64,000 nucleotides of DNA from Ehretia macrophylla (lineage: Eukaryota; Streptophyta; Magnoliopsida; Boraginales; Ehretiaceae). The stretch spans positions 10,151,501 through 10,215,500 of the forward strand of contig CM075765.1 of assembly GCA_037974665.1 (NCBI GenBank), written 5' to 3'. Below the pieces are notes generated by a model. The model ran no database searches, was not told the origin of the DNA, and saw only the letters and a list, made by a program, of their open reading frames with translations. A program made the position numbers and the translations under genes. Positions 23,657 through 36,146 of this stretch are shown piece by piece (within the stretch, counting starts at the first letter, position 1; each line of letters starts with the position of its first letter).

Positions 23657-26197
23657 TGTAACGCCCCGATCCCTCACGAGACCGGAGGCTCTAATAACCA
23701 TACTATTTTCAACCCAATTCCAACCCGGTCTCAAAATTTTAAGGGAAAAACGGACAAAGTCTCCCATGTTATGGACATTTTGAAAACCTGTAAGCATTCA
23801 ATAAGCTATAAAGTAACAATAAAGCAATTTCCAAAATAAAGATCCCAACTTTAAGGTCTTCCGAGCCTTAAGACATACAAACAATTTAGATACACACAAG
23901 CATGCATTCACAATATATTTTCTTTACAAAACCGCTTATCATGCCACTCTATGATAGCCTTTAAACATTCTTAGGAATTGAAAACAACCTTACATCCTAA
24001 CATTCACACTCAAGCATGCAAAGTAGCTAGAAGTAGAAACATAAGTTATTACATGTCATAGTTCTATGCCTTCTACCATAATCATCTAGTATTCAGCTTA
24101 CAACCACACAACATGTACATAAGCACTTAGGCTACAAAATAGGACATAAAGTAGAGCAAACAAGGTCCCCACATTACAACAAGAACCATAAATCCACCTC
24201 AACCAACTAGACACTGCAACTACGGTAGTTGATCAGTCTGGACCTCCTGTTCTTCACCCTCTACCAAATCTAGCTGGGGTTCAACCTCAGCGTCTCCTAA
24301 AACATATTAGCGAGGTATGAGAAACCACTATTGCCCAGTGAGGGATAAAGACTACCCGGGACTTGCAATGCAACAGTTATAGCAATTAAACAAGAAGACA
24401 AGTAAAGTACATTTGAAACAGTAGATAACCACACATATCAAAAGATACGATACACTTAACCCCAACACTCCATAATTCTCTAACTTCGATCACGAACCAC
24501 GAGCCACAAACCACGATCCATATGCCGACAAATCCCCAATCACTCCAGTGGGTGTACTCCGGATGTACCCCGATAATCCTACAACCCAACACCCCCTGGC
24601 AATCTCCGGACCAGGCGAGTAAGGGACTAGGGCACGGAGATCGAATATCCACTGGCAAGCCTTCTGCCGCCCAGCCGATATTCAATACAACCGCCCCTGA
24701 CACTATGGTTGTGCAACCACTATGCAATGCACTTATCAATGGCAATATAACAATAACAATAGAAGTAATAACACATGGGAGAAACAACAAAGTAGGTTAT
24801 CCTCGAAACAGTTAGAAAAGAAGCAATTTCATATAACAATTAAGCAAATTACAAAGGGGCATAATCAAGATTCACATAGAACTATACCAAAAGCTCCAAA
24901 ACATCTTGAAACCACATTTAAACACACAAGGAGTCATGTCAAGGTCTTAGAAGCGTGAGATAATCAAAATTGTACTTAAACCCCTTTGTAACTCAACCCA
25001 TTTTCCTTCCAAACTCATGTTACGGTTCTAGATTCGTAAGTGGTTTATTCCATGCTCTTAGTTAACCCCTTAGGTACCCTTAGGACCCTCAAAGTCACCT
25101 AATTACCCGTATTTAGCCTGAAAGTCCTAATTTTTCTCTTTTGACTTTGTACTACACGTACCTCACCCGGGACCCAAACAGAAACTAGCAAAGCATAACT
25201 AGAGTCTACTTATCCTAGGAATACCAAAAGTGAAGGCCCATTCAACCCGGATTCGCAATAACCCCAAAACCCCTTTCTAAAAGTCAGTTATTTCATGCTT
25301 TTGATAGGTTATGAGAAATTAAACCCTACGGGGCCTTTACACTACTTTCATTAGCACCTAAAGCATCTATTATAACCATTAATTCAAGCTATAAGGTCCG
25401 ATTATGCAAAACCCTAGTTTTCCCGTCACTATTCATGCCATACGATCAACAAGTAATTTCAACCGTTTAAACTATGAAACAATAACATAAATTAGGTCTC
25501 TACTATTTATATACAACATACATAAGCATATTTAAGCATTACATAAGCATTTGATAGCAAATCTAAGAATTCAAGAAAGTTGTCACATTTTTCAAATGCA
25601 AAAATAGGTATGAAATCCCTCACCTATTGCGCATAGTAGCTCCTAGGAGGCTAGTAAACACCCTAAACCACTTGCACCTAGCTTGGCTTGGCTTGGAATG
25701 AGGATTTGTTGAGCAAAAATCTCTCATTCTCCTCCTATGCTGATTTTCGGCCTTGCTACAGTATTTTCAGCATTGCTCTCTTATTATTATTATTTTTTTA
25801 TGAGCTTGTTATGTGTATGTTGAGCAATATAAAGGGTGGGGTCAAGTTGGGTACACATATTGACTATTAAAAAGAGTTTAGCTAGCTAGAAACAAGTCCT
25901 AATTGTGCAATTAATGTTAGCTAATTAAAACACCTAGTTTAGTTACGTAACACTATTCACTAGTTTGCTAAAACATTTTCTAAACGAAGGCTCCTAATGC
26001 ATTTAGCTCAAACGCACATTTTTCTCATTCCTAAAACAATTAATATGATTTAAGAAAAATGCAAATTCAAGATAGTTAAGTAGTTGAAAAACGGAATATA
26101 TTGTAACCACATAAAGTAACAAGTAAAACACATAATAAATGTACAAATAGTGGATGCAACAGTGGCTTAAAGTACGGCTAAAATCTCGGGCGTCACA
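23657..26197 (-). repeat. Solo LTR A (Tekay-like, 2541 bp)
   Basis: Begins TGTAACGCCCCGATCCC and ends CGGGCGTCACA. The 5-bp flank TACTC (23652-23656) recurs at 36149-36153, on the far side of the nested element E2, so both target duplication copies are present. No internal retrotransposon sequence accompanies it, hence a solo LTR produced by LTR-LTR recombination (inference). It holds the shared Tekay LTR blocks at about 24316-24343, 24651-24673 and 24781-24805, in the same orientation as E2. Confidence 0.9.
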
Positions 26198-26200
26198 TAT

Positions 26201-28663
26201 TGTAACGCCCCGAACCCAACCCCACGCTAATAGTCAGGCTCGGACCCGTCACTCGGACAGAGTCTCCTCTGTACCAAGGACAAAACTGATACCTGTAAAC
26301 ATTCATTCGAGACATCTGAACTAAAAGCAACAACTTATCAACAATAACTCCAAAGCCAAAGCACAATCACAAGGCCATCCGAGCCTTGGAGTAACAATAT
26401 TCTACTAAAGCACACAAGCATGCGAGATAAGTTGGTTTTAGTCATAAGTAATTAAATACAATAAAATTCTAAGTTCCATATGAAGATTAACAAACACTCC
26501 AAGCATGCAAGGGAAATTAAAGTCTAGAATTCATTATTACAATCCAACAACTTTCTTTAACATCTTAGTACACATCTACTAGACATATATATACAAGACT
26601 CCAAAGTCTCAAAATACATTAATAACAAGAACTCCACGCAAGAAGCACATAAAATCCACCTCAGCACACAAGATCACTGATTCTGATCTACTTGAACTTC
26701 TTCCTCTTCTTCTACTTCTAATAGCTGGGGATTCACCTCAGCTTCTCCTGAAACATTTTAAATGAGGAGTGAGCAACAAAGTTGCCCAGCGAGGGAGGTG
26801 ATGCAGCATGCCAACGTGCAATATGATATGCAACACAAGTACACATATACAAGCCACATAAACTATCAAGACAATAAATCAAACTATTAATCACTTTAAA
26901 AAGGATACGGTTCCACTTCCAAGACTTCATCCACGAGCCACGATCCACGAGTATCACGAATATGCCGGCAAACCCCAAACACCACAATTGGGATACTCCG
27001 GATGTATCCCGATCCTACGACCCTTTCTCCCGAGGTAGGTCCATGCCCAGCAGGTGAACCACGCCTCTGGGGTAGTGGAGTATGCCTTAGCGAGAAAGGG
27101 AATAGGCACCATGGTAGTCGAGGGAGCACGGCAAGCCCGATGCCGCCCGTGTTTCTCGACGCTACCATGTCCGATATAGGTTGTGCAACCCAATGCAAGT
27201 CACAAACAATCAATATATCGCATAACACGTAAGAGGGACGACAAAGTAGGCCGCCCTCACATATATGCACGATAAAAGTTCATATATGCACGATATTAAC
27301 TAATAGATGCCAAAAGAAGCAATCAACACAATTAATTCCAATAATCTACTCAAATAACTTAAATAGATCCTAAATATTCAATGCAAAGCATTACTAACAC
27401 ACAACAAGTTCCAATTGCAACTAAAAAGGCTAAAAACTACTTTTCCCCTTTCTTTAACCGAGTTTTCTTTCTCCTAAGCATGGTTCGAGATTCCCAATCA
27501 TACCCTAGTCTTTCTATATTCCTAATTAAGCTCAAAGGTACCCTTTAAAGTCACTAAAACTCATTTTTGAAGCGAAAGTTCGGGAAGGCCCCGAACGGGT
27601 TTGAACTATAGCCATACTAACCGAACCCCAATTTCGCGAAACGAAAGCACCAAATGTGCTTCCTTAGCTCAAGGATACCCAAATCGATGCCCAAATTTGC
27701 CCGGATTGCCTAACGTGCAAAACCCCCTTTTTAAAGTAAGCTATTTATGCACTAAAGTTCAAATTCGAGTGATTCAACCTAACGTGGCTTTTCAATTACC
27801 TTCCCTAGGGTCTAGAGCACCTAATTGAGGCATCAATTCAAGCCAATTAGCAAATTTTCTCAAAACCCTAGTTTTAGGCACTATTCATCATCTCTTTGAT
27901 CAAATTCAACATTCAACCATTAAATTTGTTATCACACCACAAAAGTTAGCTCTATAGACATTAAATAACTCATAGGAAGCATTCATAACAAGTTATATAG
28001 CTATAGTTGACAAATCAAGAAAATTGAACATATGCACATAAACTTTAAACTCAAGAAAATGAGACTCTCTCACAATTTTTGAAGATGGAGAAGTTTGTTG
28101 AAGATCCTAAGTTGCTCAAAACCCTCCCAAGCTCAATCTAAGAGCTCAAAGTGCAAGATTGAAGAAGCAAAAAACCTCTTTTTCCCTCCTTGAAGTGGAC
28201 GGCCAAGGCTTAGGACAAGGATGGAATTTTTGCAATTGTTTTGTTGACAAGAATAAGCTTATGTTTTAATTTAATAAGTTGGCTAATATTATATGTGGTG
28301 CATGACTAGATAATGTAAGCTAATTAGTCTCTAATCTTGATCAACTAATGGCTAATTGAAATTCCAAATGCTTTTAATTTAATACTAGCATTATTCTAAC
28401 GTAACACTATTCAAAGCTTACGGAAAATATTTTTCAAACGCATACTCCTAAGCTCGAAAGTTCGAAACGAAAATTTCTTGGTTCCTTTTAAATGTCGAGT
28501 GACCTAGGAAAAATTTAAAATCAAGCTTTTGAAACAGTCGAAAATATTATGAATAGTAACCCACAACAAAAACAATTAAACAAGAAAAATGATGCACGTA
28601 GAAATGCGCACATAAGTATGCAACGATTATAATAAATTTAGGGTGAAATTCTCGGGTGTCACA
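26201..28663 (-). repeat. E2 3' LTR (2463 bp)
   Basis: TGTAACGCCCCGAACCC to GGTGTCACA. A TATA-like CATATATATACAAG (26584-26597) is shared with E1. A conserved higher-GC block at about 26990-27195 contains an imperfect inverted repeat (CATGGTAGTCGAG near 27110 and CTCGACGCTACCATG near 27156-27170) around GGCAAGCCCGATGCCGCCCG. A second block, GTGAGCAACAAAGTTGCCCAGCGAGGG, lies at 26769-26795. Confidence 0.96.
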
Positions 28664-31600
28664 CCCTCTCCCCCTTAAACTAATTGCGTCCACGCAATTC
28701 TTACATGATTCGGCAAAGAGCTCCGGATACTTCTCTCTGATCTGATATTCTCGCTCCCAAGTGGCATCCTCAACCCCATGATGATCCCAGAGAACTTTTA
28801 CCATAGGAATATTTTTAGTCCTAAGTTCCTGAATCTTTCGGTCAACCACTCGAAGAGGTTTCTCAACATAAGCTAAGGACTCATCAATCTCCAACGGCTC
28901 CGGCTCAATGATATGCGACGGATCAGGATTATACTTTCTCAGCAGTGATACATGAAAAACATCATGAATCCGACCCAAACTCGGAGGTAGTGCCAATCTG
29001 TAAGCTAAATCCCCAACTTTCTCAGTGATCTCAAATGGTCCCACGTATCTAGGACTAAGTTTACCTCCTTTGCCGTGCCGAATCAAACCTTTTCGCGGAG
29101 AGACTTTCAAGAAAACATGATCACCCTTAGAAAATACTAAGTCCCGTCGACGTCTATCAGCATAATTCTTCTGTCGACTCTGAGCTGTAAGCATCCTTTT
29201 CTTTATAAGTCTCACATTATCCACCATTTTAATCATCTCCGGAAGAATAGCGGGATCAACTGTTTTCATCTCACCTACCTCATCCCAATACAACGGAGAC
29301 CGACATTTTCGCCCATAAAGTTCCTCGTAGGGTGCCATGCCAATAGTGGCCTGATAACTGTTATTGTAAGCAAACTCTGCTTGAGGCAGATATTTCTCCC
29401 AATTCTTGCCAAAATCCAGAACACAGGCTCTCAACATATCCTCCAGTATCCTGATAGTTCTCTCCGACTGACCATCCGTCTGCGGGTGATAAGTAGTACT
29501 AAAACTCAAATTAGTCCCCAAAGCCTTTTGTAGTTTCTGCCAGAACTGTGATGTAAACCTGGGATCCCTGTCTGACACTATCTGAGATGGAACTCCATGC
29601 AGTCTCACAATATTTTCAACATAAAGCTCAGCCAATTTATCGAGAGAATCTGTTTTCTTTGTAGCAATAAAATGCGAACTCTTCGTCAACCTGTCTACTA
29701 CAACCCACACCGAATCATTACCTCGTGGTGATCTCGGTAAATCCGACACAAGATCCATAGTAACCTGATCCCATTTCCAAACCGGAATCTCCAACGGCTG
29801 CAACAATCCTGCTGGCCTCTGATGCTCTGCCTTAACTTTCTGACAAGTCAAACATTTAGCTACATACTCAGCTATCTCTCTCTTCATGTTGTTCCACCAG
29901 AAATTCTGTTTCAAATCTCTATACATTTTTGTGCTTCCAGGATGAATTGTATATTTAGAAGCATGAGCCTCAGCAAGAATCTCATATTTCACAGTAGAAT
30001 TACTAAGAATGCAAATTCTGTTCCTGTACCTCAGAAGCCCATCATTATGCATCTTAAAGTCGGACTCTCCCCCTTTTGACTTCTCTAAAAGCTTCAATAG
30101 CTGAGAATCTGATTGTTGCGCTTCTCTGATTCTAGATAGCAATAAAGATTGGATTTGTAGGCTAGCGAATTGGATACCTGACCTAGAAGCTTTCGGTTTC
30201 CACAAACAAAGCTCTTCTACAATCTCCCAATCCTTGATTATCAAACAGGCCACAGAAACTTTTCGGCTCAGTGCATCTGCAACAGTATTAGCTTTTCCCG
30301 GCAAATAGCTAATGGTACAGTTATAATCATTTAACAATTCTAGCCAACGCCTTTGCCTCATATTCAAATCTTTTTGAGAAAACAAATATTTCAAGCTTTT
30401 ATGGTCAGTAAATATTTCAAATTTGTTGCCCCACAAATAATGCCGCCATTTCTTCAAAGCAAAGACAACAGCTGCAAGCTCCAAATCATGTGTAGGATAA
30501 TTGAGTTCATATGGTTTCAATTTCCTAGAGGCATATGCTATGACTTTACCATTTTGCATCAAAACACAACCTAACCCTTCTTTCGAAGCGTCACTATAAA
30601 TCACCAAGTTCTCGGTTCCCTCAGGCAAGGCAAGGATAGGTGCAGTGGTAAGTCGCTTTTTCAACTCTTGAAAGCTAGCTTTACATTTGCCATCCCAATT
30701 AAACACAGTTTTCTTCTGAGTTAAAGTAGTCAAAGGTCCTGCAATCTTTGAAAAATCTTTAACAAATCGCCTATAATAGCCCGCTAATCCCAAGAAACTA
30801 CGGATTTCCGTGACAATTTCAGGTCTCTTCCACGACATGACTACATCAATTTTAGCAGGATCAACAGATATTCCCTCCTGGGAAATGATATGACCTAAAA
30901 AGGCAACCTGTTTCAACCAGAATTCGCATTTGCTAAATTTGGCAAACAACTTGTGTTCTTGCAGGGTTTGAAGTACAATTCTCAAATGCTCTTCATGCTC
31001 TGACTCAGACTTAGAGTATACTAAGATATCATCAATAAAAATCACAACAAACTGATCAAGATAGGGTCGAAATACTCTCTGCATTAGATTTATAAAAACG
31101 GTTGGAGCATTTGTCAACCCAAATGGTAAAACAACAAACTCATAATGGCCGTACCTGGTTCTAAATGTAGTCTTAGGTACATCCTCTTTCCGGATCCTCA
31201 ACTGATAATAACCCTGCCTCAAATCAAATTTCGAAAACACAACAGCACCCTGTAGCTGATCAAACAACTCCTCAATTAAAGGCAAAGGATATTTGTTTTT
31301 CACCGTTACCTGATTCAAACCCCGATAATCTATACACAAACGCAGAGTACCGTCTTTCTTTTTCACAAATAACACGGGAGCACCCCACGGTGACGAACTA
31401 GGCTGAATAAAACCTTTCTCAAGCAAACCCTGAAGCTGAATTTTCAATTCTTGTAACTCAGGGGGAGACATTCTATACGGGGTTCTCGAGATAGGATTAG
31501 TTCCCGGCAACAGGTCAATCACAAATTCAATCTCCCTATCAGGTGGTAACCCAGGCAACTCTTCAGGGAAAACCCCCGGAAACTCTTTTATAACAGGTAC

Positions 31601-32416
31601 TTCATTCAATTTCAATTTATCTCCAGGCTGATTAATTAAATAAGCTAAATATGCATCATAGCCTTTACTCAACATTTCAGTAGCTTTAATGGATGATATA
31701 ATACGAGTCCTAGTAGACTTTCGACTCCCAGTTACTTTAATAATAGGTTGGTTAGGTACTTCTAAAGTCAAAACTTTCCTCCTACAGTCCAAACATGCAT
31801 AATATCGCCCCAACCAATCCATCCCCAAGATAACCTCAAAGTCTCGAAATGGCATGATAATCAAATCAATAGGATACATGCAACCCTCAATGCAAATATT
31901 ACAATCCTTACATACAGACTCCGTAACAAATTTAGTTCCCATAGGATTACCTACTTCAATCACATACGGCAGTTTATCAACTTTTAATGTAGCAGACTGT
32001 GCACATGCAGGTGTAATGAATGAATGTGTAGCCCCGGTGTCAATCAAAACTACTACCGGCTGACTATTAATAAGAAAAGTACCTTCCACCACCACTGTCG
32101 TCTCTGGAAGCTCCTCCTGGTCAAGTGCAAATACCCGTGCCTGACCTCGCGGTACGGTAGCTGCTCCTGAAGCTCTAGTCTGGGCACCCTGGCCTGAAGT
32201 CTGACCCTGACCAAATTTAAACTTGGAATAATCCCTAACCCTGTGCTCATCACTGCCACAACCTATGCAACGACCCAGTTTCCTACAACAGTCAGCCTCT
32301 GTGTGACCCTTACGACTGCAATCAGTACACTGGAGATTCTTCCTAGCAGCAGTTCCTCCTGTAGGGGCCCTATAAGTAGATGTGGCAGAACTACCCTGCT
32401 GAGATCTAGCAGTCAC
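28547..32416 (-). CDS. E2 pol region (nucleocapsid end, PR, RT, RNase H, IN, chromodomain)
   Basis: A long open reading frame of about 1289 codons on the minus strand. Rough residue positions: zinc knuckle [14 protein letters not shown] (30-43); aspartic protease [12 protein letters not shown] (123-134); RT from about 310 to 470 with [10 protein letters not shown]; RNase H around [15 protein letters not shown] (about 31500 to 30250 covers RT-RNase H in DNA terms); integrase zinc finger [12 protein letters not shown]...CLTCQKVK (about 29830-29950); integrase core with [12 protein letters not shown] and [12 protein letters not shown] (about 29430-29780); chromodomain [17 protein letters not shown] (about 28710-28880). 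The frame continues past the polypurine tract about 117 bp into the 3' LTR. Products would form a reverse-transcribing particle and an integrase that targets heterochromatin through its chromodomain (known for the family). Confidence 0.93.
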   Translation of the reverse strand: MTARSQQGSSATSTYRAPTGGTAARKNLQCTDCSRKGHTEADCCRKLGRCIGCGSDEHRVRDYSKFKFGQGQTSGQGAQTRASGAATVPRGQARVFALDQEELPETTVVVEGTFLINSQPVVVLIDTGATHSFITPACAQSATLKVDKLPYVIEVGNPMGTKFVTESVCKDCNICIEGCMYPIDLIIMPFRDFEVILGMDWLGRYYACLDCRRKVLTLEVPNQPIIKVTGSRKSTRTRIISSIKATEMLSKGYDAYLAYLINQPGDKLKLNEVPVIKEFPGVFPEELPGLPPDREIEFVIDLLPGTNPISRTPYRMSPPELQELKIQLQGLLEKGFIQPSSSPWGAPVLFVKKKDGTLRLCIDYRGLNQVTVKNKYPLPLIEELFDQLQGAVVFSKFDLRQGYYQLRIRKEDVPKTTFRTRYGHYEFVVLPFGLTNAPTVFINLMQRVFRPYLDQFVVIFIDDILVYSKSESEHEEHLRIVLQTLQEHKLFAKFSKCEFWLKQVAFLGHIISQEGISVDPAKIDVVMSWKRPEIVTEIRSFLGLAGYYRRFVKDFSKIAGPLTTLTQKKTVFNWDGKCKASFQELKKRLTTAPILALPEGTENLVIYSDASKEGLGCVLMQNGKVIAYASRKLKPYELNYPTHDLELAAVVFALKKWRHYLWGNKFEIFTDHKSLKYLFSQKDLNMRQRRWLELLNDYNCTISYLPGKANTVADALSRKVSVACLIIKDWEIVEELCLWKPKASRSGIQFASLQIQSLLLSRIREAQQSDSQLLKLLEKSKGGESDFKMHNDGLLRYRNRICILSNSTVKYEILAEAHASKYTIHPGSTKMYRDLKQNFWWNNMKREIAEYVAKCLTCQKVKAEHQRPAGLLQPLEIPVWKWDQVTMDLVSDLPRSPRGNDSVWVVVDRLTKSSHFIATKKTDSLDKLAELYVENIVRLHGVPSQIVSDRDPRFTSQFWQKLQKALGTNLSFSTTYHPQTDGQSERTIRILEDMLRACVLDFGKNWEKYLPQAEFAYNNSYQATIGMAPYEELYGRKCRSPLYWDEVGEMKTVDPAILPEMIKMVDNVRLIKKRMLTAQSRQKNYADRRRRDLVFSKGDHVFLKVSPRKGLIRHGKGGKLSPRYVGPFEITEKVGDLAYRLALPPSLGRIHDVFHVSLLRKYNPDPSHIIEPEPLEIDESLAYVEKPLRVVDRKIQELRTKNIPMVKVLWDHHGVEDATWEREYQIREKYPELFAESCKNCVDAISLRGRGCDTREFHPKFIIIVAYLCAHFYVHHFSCLIVFVVGYYS
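28664..28680 (-). promoter_or_regulatory. E2 polypurine tract
   Basis: On the minus strand GTTTAAGGGGGAGAGGG abuts the 3' LTR. E3 has the near-identical tract, confirming the assignment. Confidence 0.9.
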
Positions 32417-32437
32417 TGGTCGGGTTTGTGACTGTCC

Positions 32438-33376
32438 CTATGGCTGGCTCTGAGCTAGTCTCGGCTGTGACTGCACCTGAACTGGTCCTGGATAGCTCTG
32501 AGTCTGTCTAGGCTGCTGAGTCTGAACAGGCTGCTGATACTGCCTCTGATAACCTTGACTCTGAGACTGAAACTGACGTTTGCTGGATTGACTAGACTGA
32601 GCTAACACATCTGCTTTACGTTTCTCATATCTCGATGCAGCCCGAACTACTGCAGCATAGTTCGGATAATCTTGCGAAGACAAGTTAAGCATGATGTCAC
32701 TCCTCAACCCTGTAATAAATCTCTGAATTTTCACATCCTCCGGCTGAACTAAAGCTGGCACATATTGAGATAGTCTCGTAAAGGTAGCCTCATACTGGTC
32801 TACAGTAATGTTCCCCTGTTTCAAAGCTATAAACTCATCATGATGCCTCTCACGGGCTACAACCGATACATATTTATCTCGAAACTCATGAACAAAATCA
32901 GCCCATACGTGCTGAACCCTCTCAGCATCCCATTTTTCTCTAATAGTGCGCCACCAAGCCTCGGTATCACCCTCCATTAAAAATGCAGCACATGTGATCT
33001 TTCTTTCATCGTCACACTCAAGTATCGCAGCAACTTTCTCGAATTTGCTCAGCCACAACTCTGCTTTCATATCATCAGGCTCACCATAAAAACTATATGC
33101 TCCATGATGCAGAAATTTATCAAATAAGTTACCTCCTGCAGTACCACTGCCCTCTGCTCTGGCAGTCTGATTACCTCTGCCGGCACCTGCTGTACCCTGC
33201 TGAACCACAAACTGTGCTATGGTATTCATCGCAGTAGCCATAGTAGCTAAAATCTGGGCAGTGCTCGGCTCCTGACCCTGCTGTACATTCCCGGCTGCCC
33301 CAGCATCCTGCCCCGGTACATTCTGTCTAGGAGCCTCCTCCGGCTCACCCCGTGGTCTACCCCGTCTCCTCATCAC
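32438..33376 (-). CDS. E2 gag region
   Basis: A 312-residue frame starting MMRRRGRPRGEPEEAP about 310 bp inside the 5' LTR. It has an N-terminal basic patch and a capsid region with YSFYGEPDDMKAELWLSKFE and FLMEGDTEAWWRTIREKW (Retrotrans_gag type, about residues 95-180). KQGNITVDQYEATFTRLSQY follows, then a long glutamine/serine/proline-rich tail (about 255-312). The nucleocapsid knuckle is in the adjoining pol region. Gag assembles the particle. Confidence 0.9.
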   Translation of the reverse strand: MMRRRGRPRGEPEEAPRQNVPGQDAGAAGNVQQGQEPSTAQILATMATAMNTIAQFVVQQGTAGAGRGNQTARAEGSGTAGGNLFDKFLHHGAYSFYGEPDDMKAELWLSKFEKVAAILECDDERKITCAAFLMEGDTEAWWRTIREKWDAERVQHVWADFVHEFRDKYVSVVARERHHDEFIALKQGNITVDQYEATFTRLSQYVPALVQPEDVKIQRFITGLRSDIMLNLSSQDYPNYAAVVRAASRYEKRKADVLAQSSQSSKRQFQSQSQGYQRQYQQPVQTQQPRQTQSYPGPVQVQSQPRLAQSQP

Positions 33377-33665
33377 AATGCTAGAAGAACATCATATTAT
33401 AATAGGCAAATAAACTATGCAAGATAATTTACACATTGTTTTCAAGCATTTTACTCACATATGAACACATAAAATACTTAACAACATTCAATACTAACTT
33501 TTCATATTCTTATCATATTAAGTTTTATCATTCCTCTTCATGCTAGCATGTCTTATGTCTAAGTACTTAAACAACTAAACACTTACATATTCACATAATT
33601 CACTTTCACATATAGACCTCTACACACATGCCAAGGAATTTAACCCGGCTTCAAGCATTCTAGTA

Positions 33666-33677
33666 GCTCTGATACCA
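33666..33677 (-). promoter_or_regulatory. E2 primer binding site (tRNA-iMet)
   Basis: On the minus strand this is TGGTATCAGAGC, an exact match to the initiator methionine tRNA complement, 7 bp inside the 5' LTR. Confidence 0.9.
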
Positions 33678-33684
33678 CTTAAGA

Positions 33685-36146
33685 TGTAACGCCCCGAACC
33701 CAACCCCACGCTAATAGTCAGGCTCGGACCCGTCACTCGGACAGAGTCTCCTCTATACCAAGGACAAAACTGATACCTGTAAACATTCATTCGAGACATC
33801 TGAACTAAAAGCAACAACTTATCAACAATAACTCCAAAGCCAAAGCACACTCACAAGGCCATCCGAGCCTTGGAGCAACAATATTCTACTAAAGCACACA
33901 AGCATGCGAGATAATTTGGTTTTAGTCATAAGTAATTAAATACAATAAAATTCTAAGTTCCATATGAAGATTTACAAACACTCCAAGCATGCAAGGGAAA
34001 TTAAGTCTAGAATTCATTATTACAATCCAACAACTTTCTTTGACATCCTAATACACATTTACTAGACATATATATACAAGACTCTAAAGTCTCAAAATAC
34101 ATTAATAACAAGAACTCCACGTAAGAAGCACATAAAATCCACCTCAGCACACAAGATCACTGATTCTGATCTACTTGAACTTCTTCCTCTTCTTCTACTT
34201 CTAATAGCTGGGGATTCACCTCAGCTTCTCCTGAAACATTTTAAATGAGGAGTGAGCAACAAAGTTGCCCAGCGAGGGAGGTGATGCAGCATGCCAACGT
34301 GCAATATGATATGCAACACAAGTACACATATACAAGCCACATAAACTATCAAGACAATAAATCAAACTATTAATCACTTTAAAAAGGATACGGTTCCACT
34401 TCCAAGACTTCATCCACGAGCCACGATCCACGAGTATCACGAATATGCCGGCAAACCCCAAACACCACAATTGGGATACTCCGGATGTATCCCGATCCTA
34501 CGACCCTTTCTCCCGAGGTAGGTCCATGCCCAGCAGGTGAACCACGCCTCTGGGGTAGTGGAGTATGCCTCAGCGAGAAAGGGAATAGGCACTATGGTAG
34601 TCGATGGAGCACGGCAAGCCCGATGCCGCCCGTGTTTCTCGACGCTACCATGTCCGATATAGGTTGCGCAACCCAATACAAGTCACAAACAATCAATATA
34701 TCACATAACACGTAAGAGGGACGACAAAGTAGGCCGCCCTCACATATATGCACGATAAAAGTTCATATATGCACGATATTAACTAATAGATGCCAAAATA
34801 AGCAATCAACACAATTAATTCCAATAATCTACTCAAATAACTTAAATAGATCCTAAATATTCAATGCAAAGCATTACTAACACACAACAAGTTCCAATTG
34901 CAACTAAAAAGGCTAAAAACTACTTTTTCCCTTTCTTTAACCGAGCTTTCTTTCTCCTAAGCATGGTTCGAGATTCCCAATCATACCCTACTCTTTCTAT
35001 CTTCCTACTTAAGCTCAAAGGTACCCTTTAAAGTCACTAAAACTCATTTTTGAAGCAAAAGTTCGGGAAGGCCCCGAACGGGTTTGAACTATAGCCATAC
35101 TAACCGAACCCCAATTTCGCGAAATGAAAGCACCAAAGGTGCTTCCTTAGCTCAAGGATATCCAAATCGATGCCCAAATTTTCCCGGATTGCCTAACGTG
35201 CAAAACCCCCTTTTTAAAGTAAGCTATTTATGCACTAAAGTTCAAATTCGAGTGATTCAACCTAACGTGGCTTTTCAATTACCTTCCCTAGGGTCTAGAG
35301 CACCTAATTGAGGCATCAATTCAAGCCAATTAGCAAATTTTCTCAAAACCCTAGTTTTAGGCACTATTCATCATCTCTTTGATCAAATTCAACATTCAAC
35401 CATTAAATTTGTTATCACACCACAAAAGTTAGCTCTATAGACATTAAATAACTCATAGGAAGCATTCATAACAAGTTATATAGCTATAGTTGACAAATCA
35501 AGAAAATTAAACATATGCACATAAACTTTAAACTCAAGAAAATGAGACTCCCTCACAATTTTGAAGATGGAGAAGCTTTGTTGAAGATCCTAAGTTGCTC
35601 AAAACCCTCCCAAGATCAATCTAAGAGCTCAAAGTGCAAGATTGAAGAAGAAAAAATCCTCTTTTTCCCTCCTTGAAGTGGACGGCCAAGGCTTAGGACA
35701 AGGATGGAATTTTTGCAATTGTTTCGTTGACAAGAATAAGCTTATGTTTTAATTTAATAAGTTGGCTAATATTATATGTGGTGCATGACTAGATAATGTA
35801 AGCTAATTAGTCTCTAATCTTGATCAACTAATGGCTAATTGAAATTCCAGATGCTTTTAATTTAATACTAGCACTATTCTAACGTAACACTATTCAAAGC
35901 TTACGGAAAATATTTTTCAAACGCATACTCCTAAGCTCGAAAGTTCAAAACGAAAATTTCTTGGTTCCTTTTAAATGTCGAGTGACCTAGGAAAAATTTA
36001 AAATCAAGCTTTCGAAACAGTCGAAAATATTATGAATAGTAACCCACCACAAAAACAATTAAACAAGAAAAATGATGCACGTAGAAATGCACACATAAGT
36101 ATGCAACAATTATAATAAATTTAGGGTAAAATTCTCGGGTGTCACA
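33685..36146 (-). repeat. E2 5' LTR (2462 bp)
   Basis: Pairs with 26201-28663 over its whole length with about 1.8% difference by eye. The same TATA-like 14-mer is at 34067-34080 and the same conserved blocks at 34251-34278, 34612-34631 and 34709-34742. Confidence 0.96.

Larger units (their letters stand above)
26201..36146 (-). mobile_element. E2: Tekay (Del) Ty3/Gypsy element, young and nearly whole
   Basis: LTRs 26201-28663 (2463 bp) and 33685-36146 (2462 bp) bracket an internal region with primer site, gag, pol ending in a chromodomain, and polypurine tract, all on the minus strand. Flanks are CATAT (26196-26200) and CATAC (36147-36151), a target duplication with one difference. By eye about 45 differences separate the LTRs (roughly 1.8%), suggesting insertion well under or around one million years ago at a rate near 1.3e-8 (assumed). 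It is the best-preserved element in the window and looks nearly whole, with about one break in the coding part. Confidence 0.96.

Noticed and set aside
26954-27270. Overlapping open frames in the conserved part of the E2-type LTR (also at 34437-34715 and about 24386-24815)
   Set aside because: Frames exist on both strands because the block is GC-richer. They are not kept as the same protein between LTR families, and conservation follows the inverted repeat and short blocks instead.
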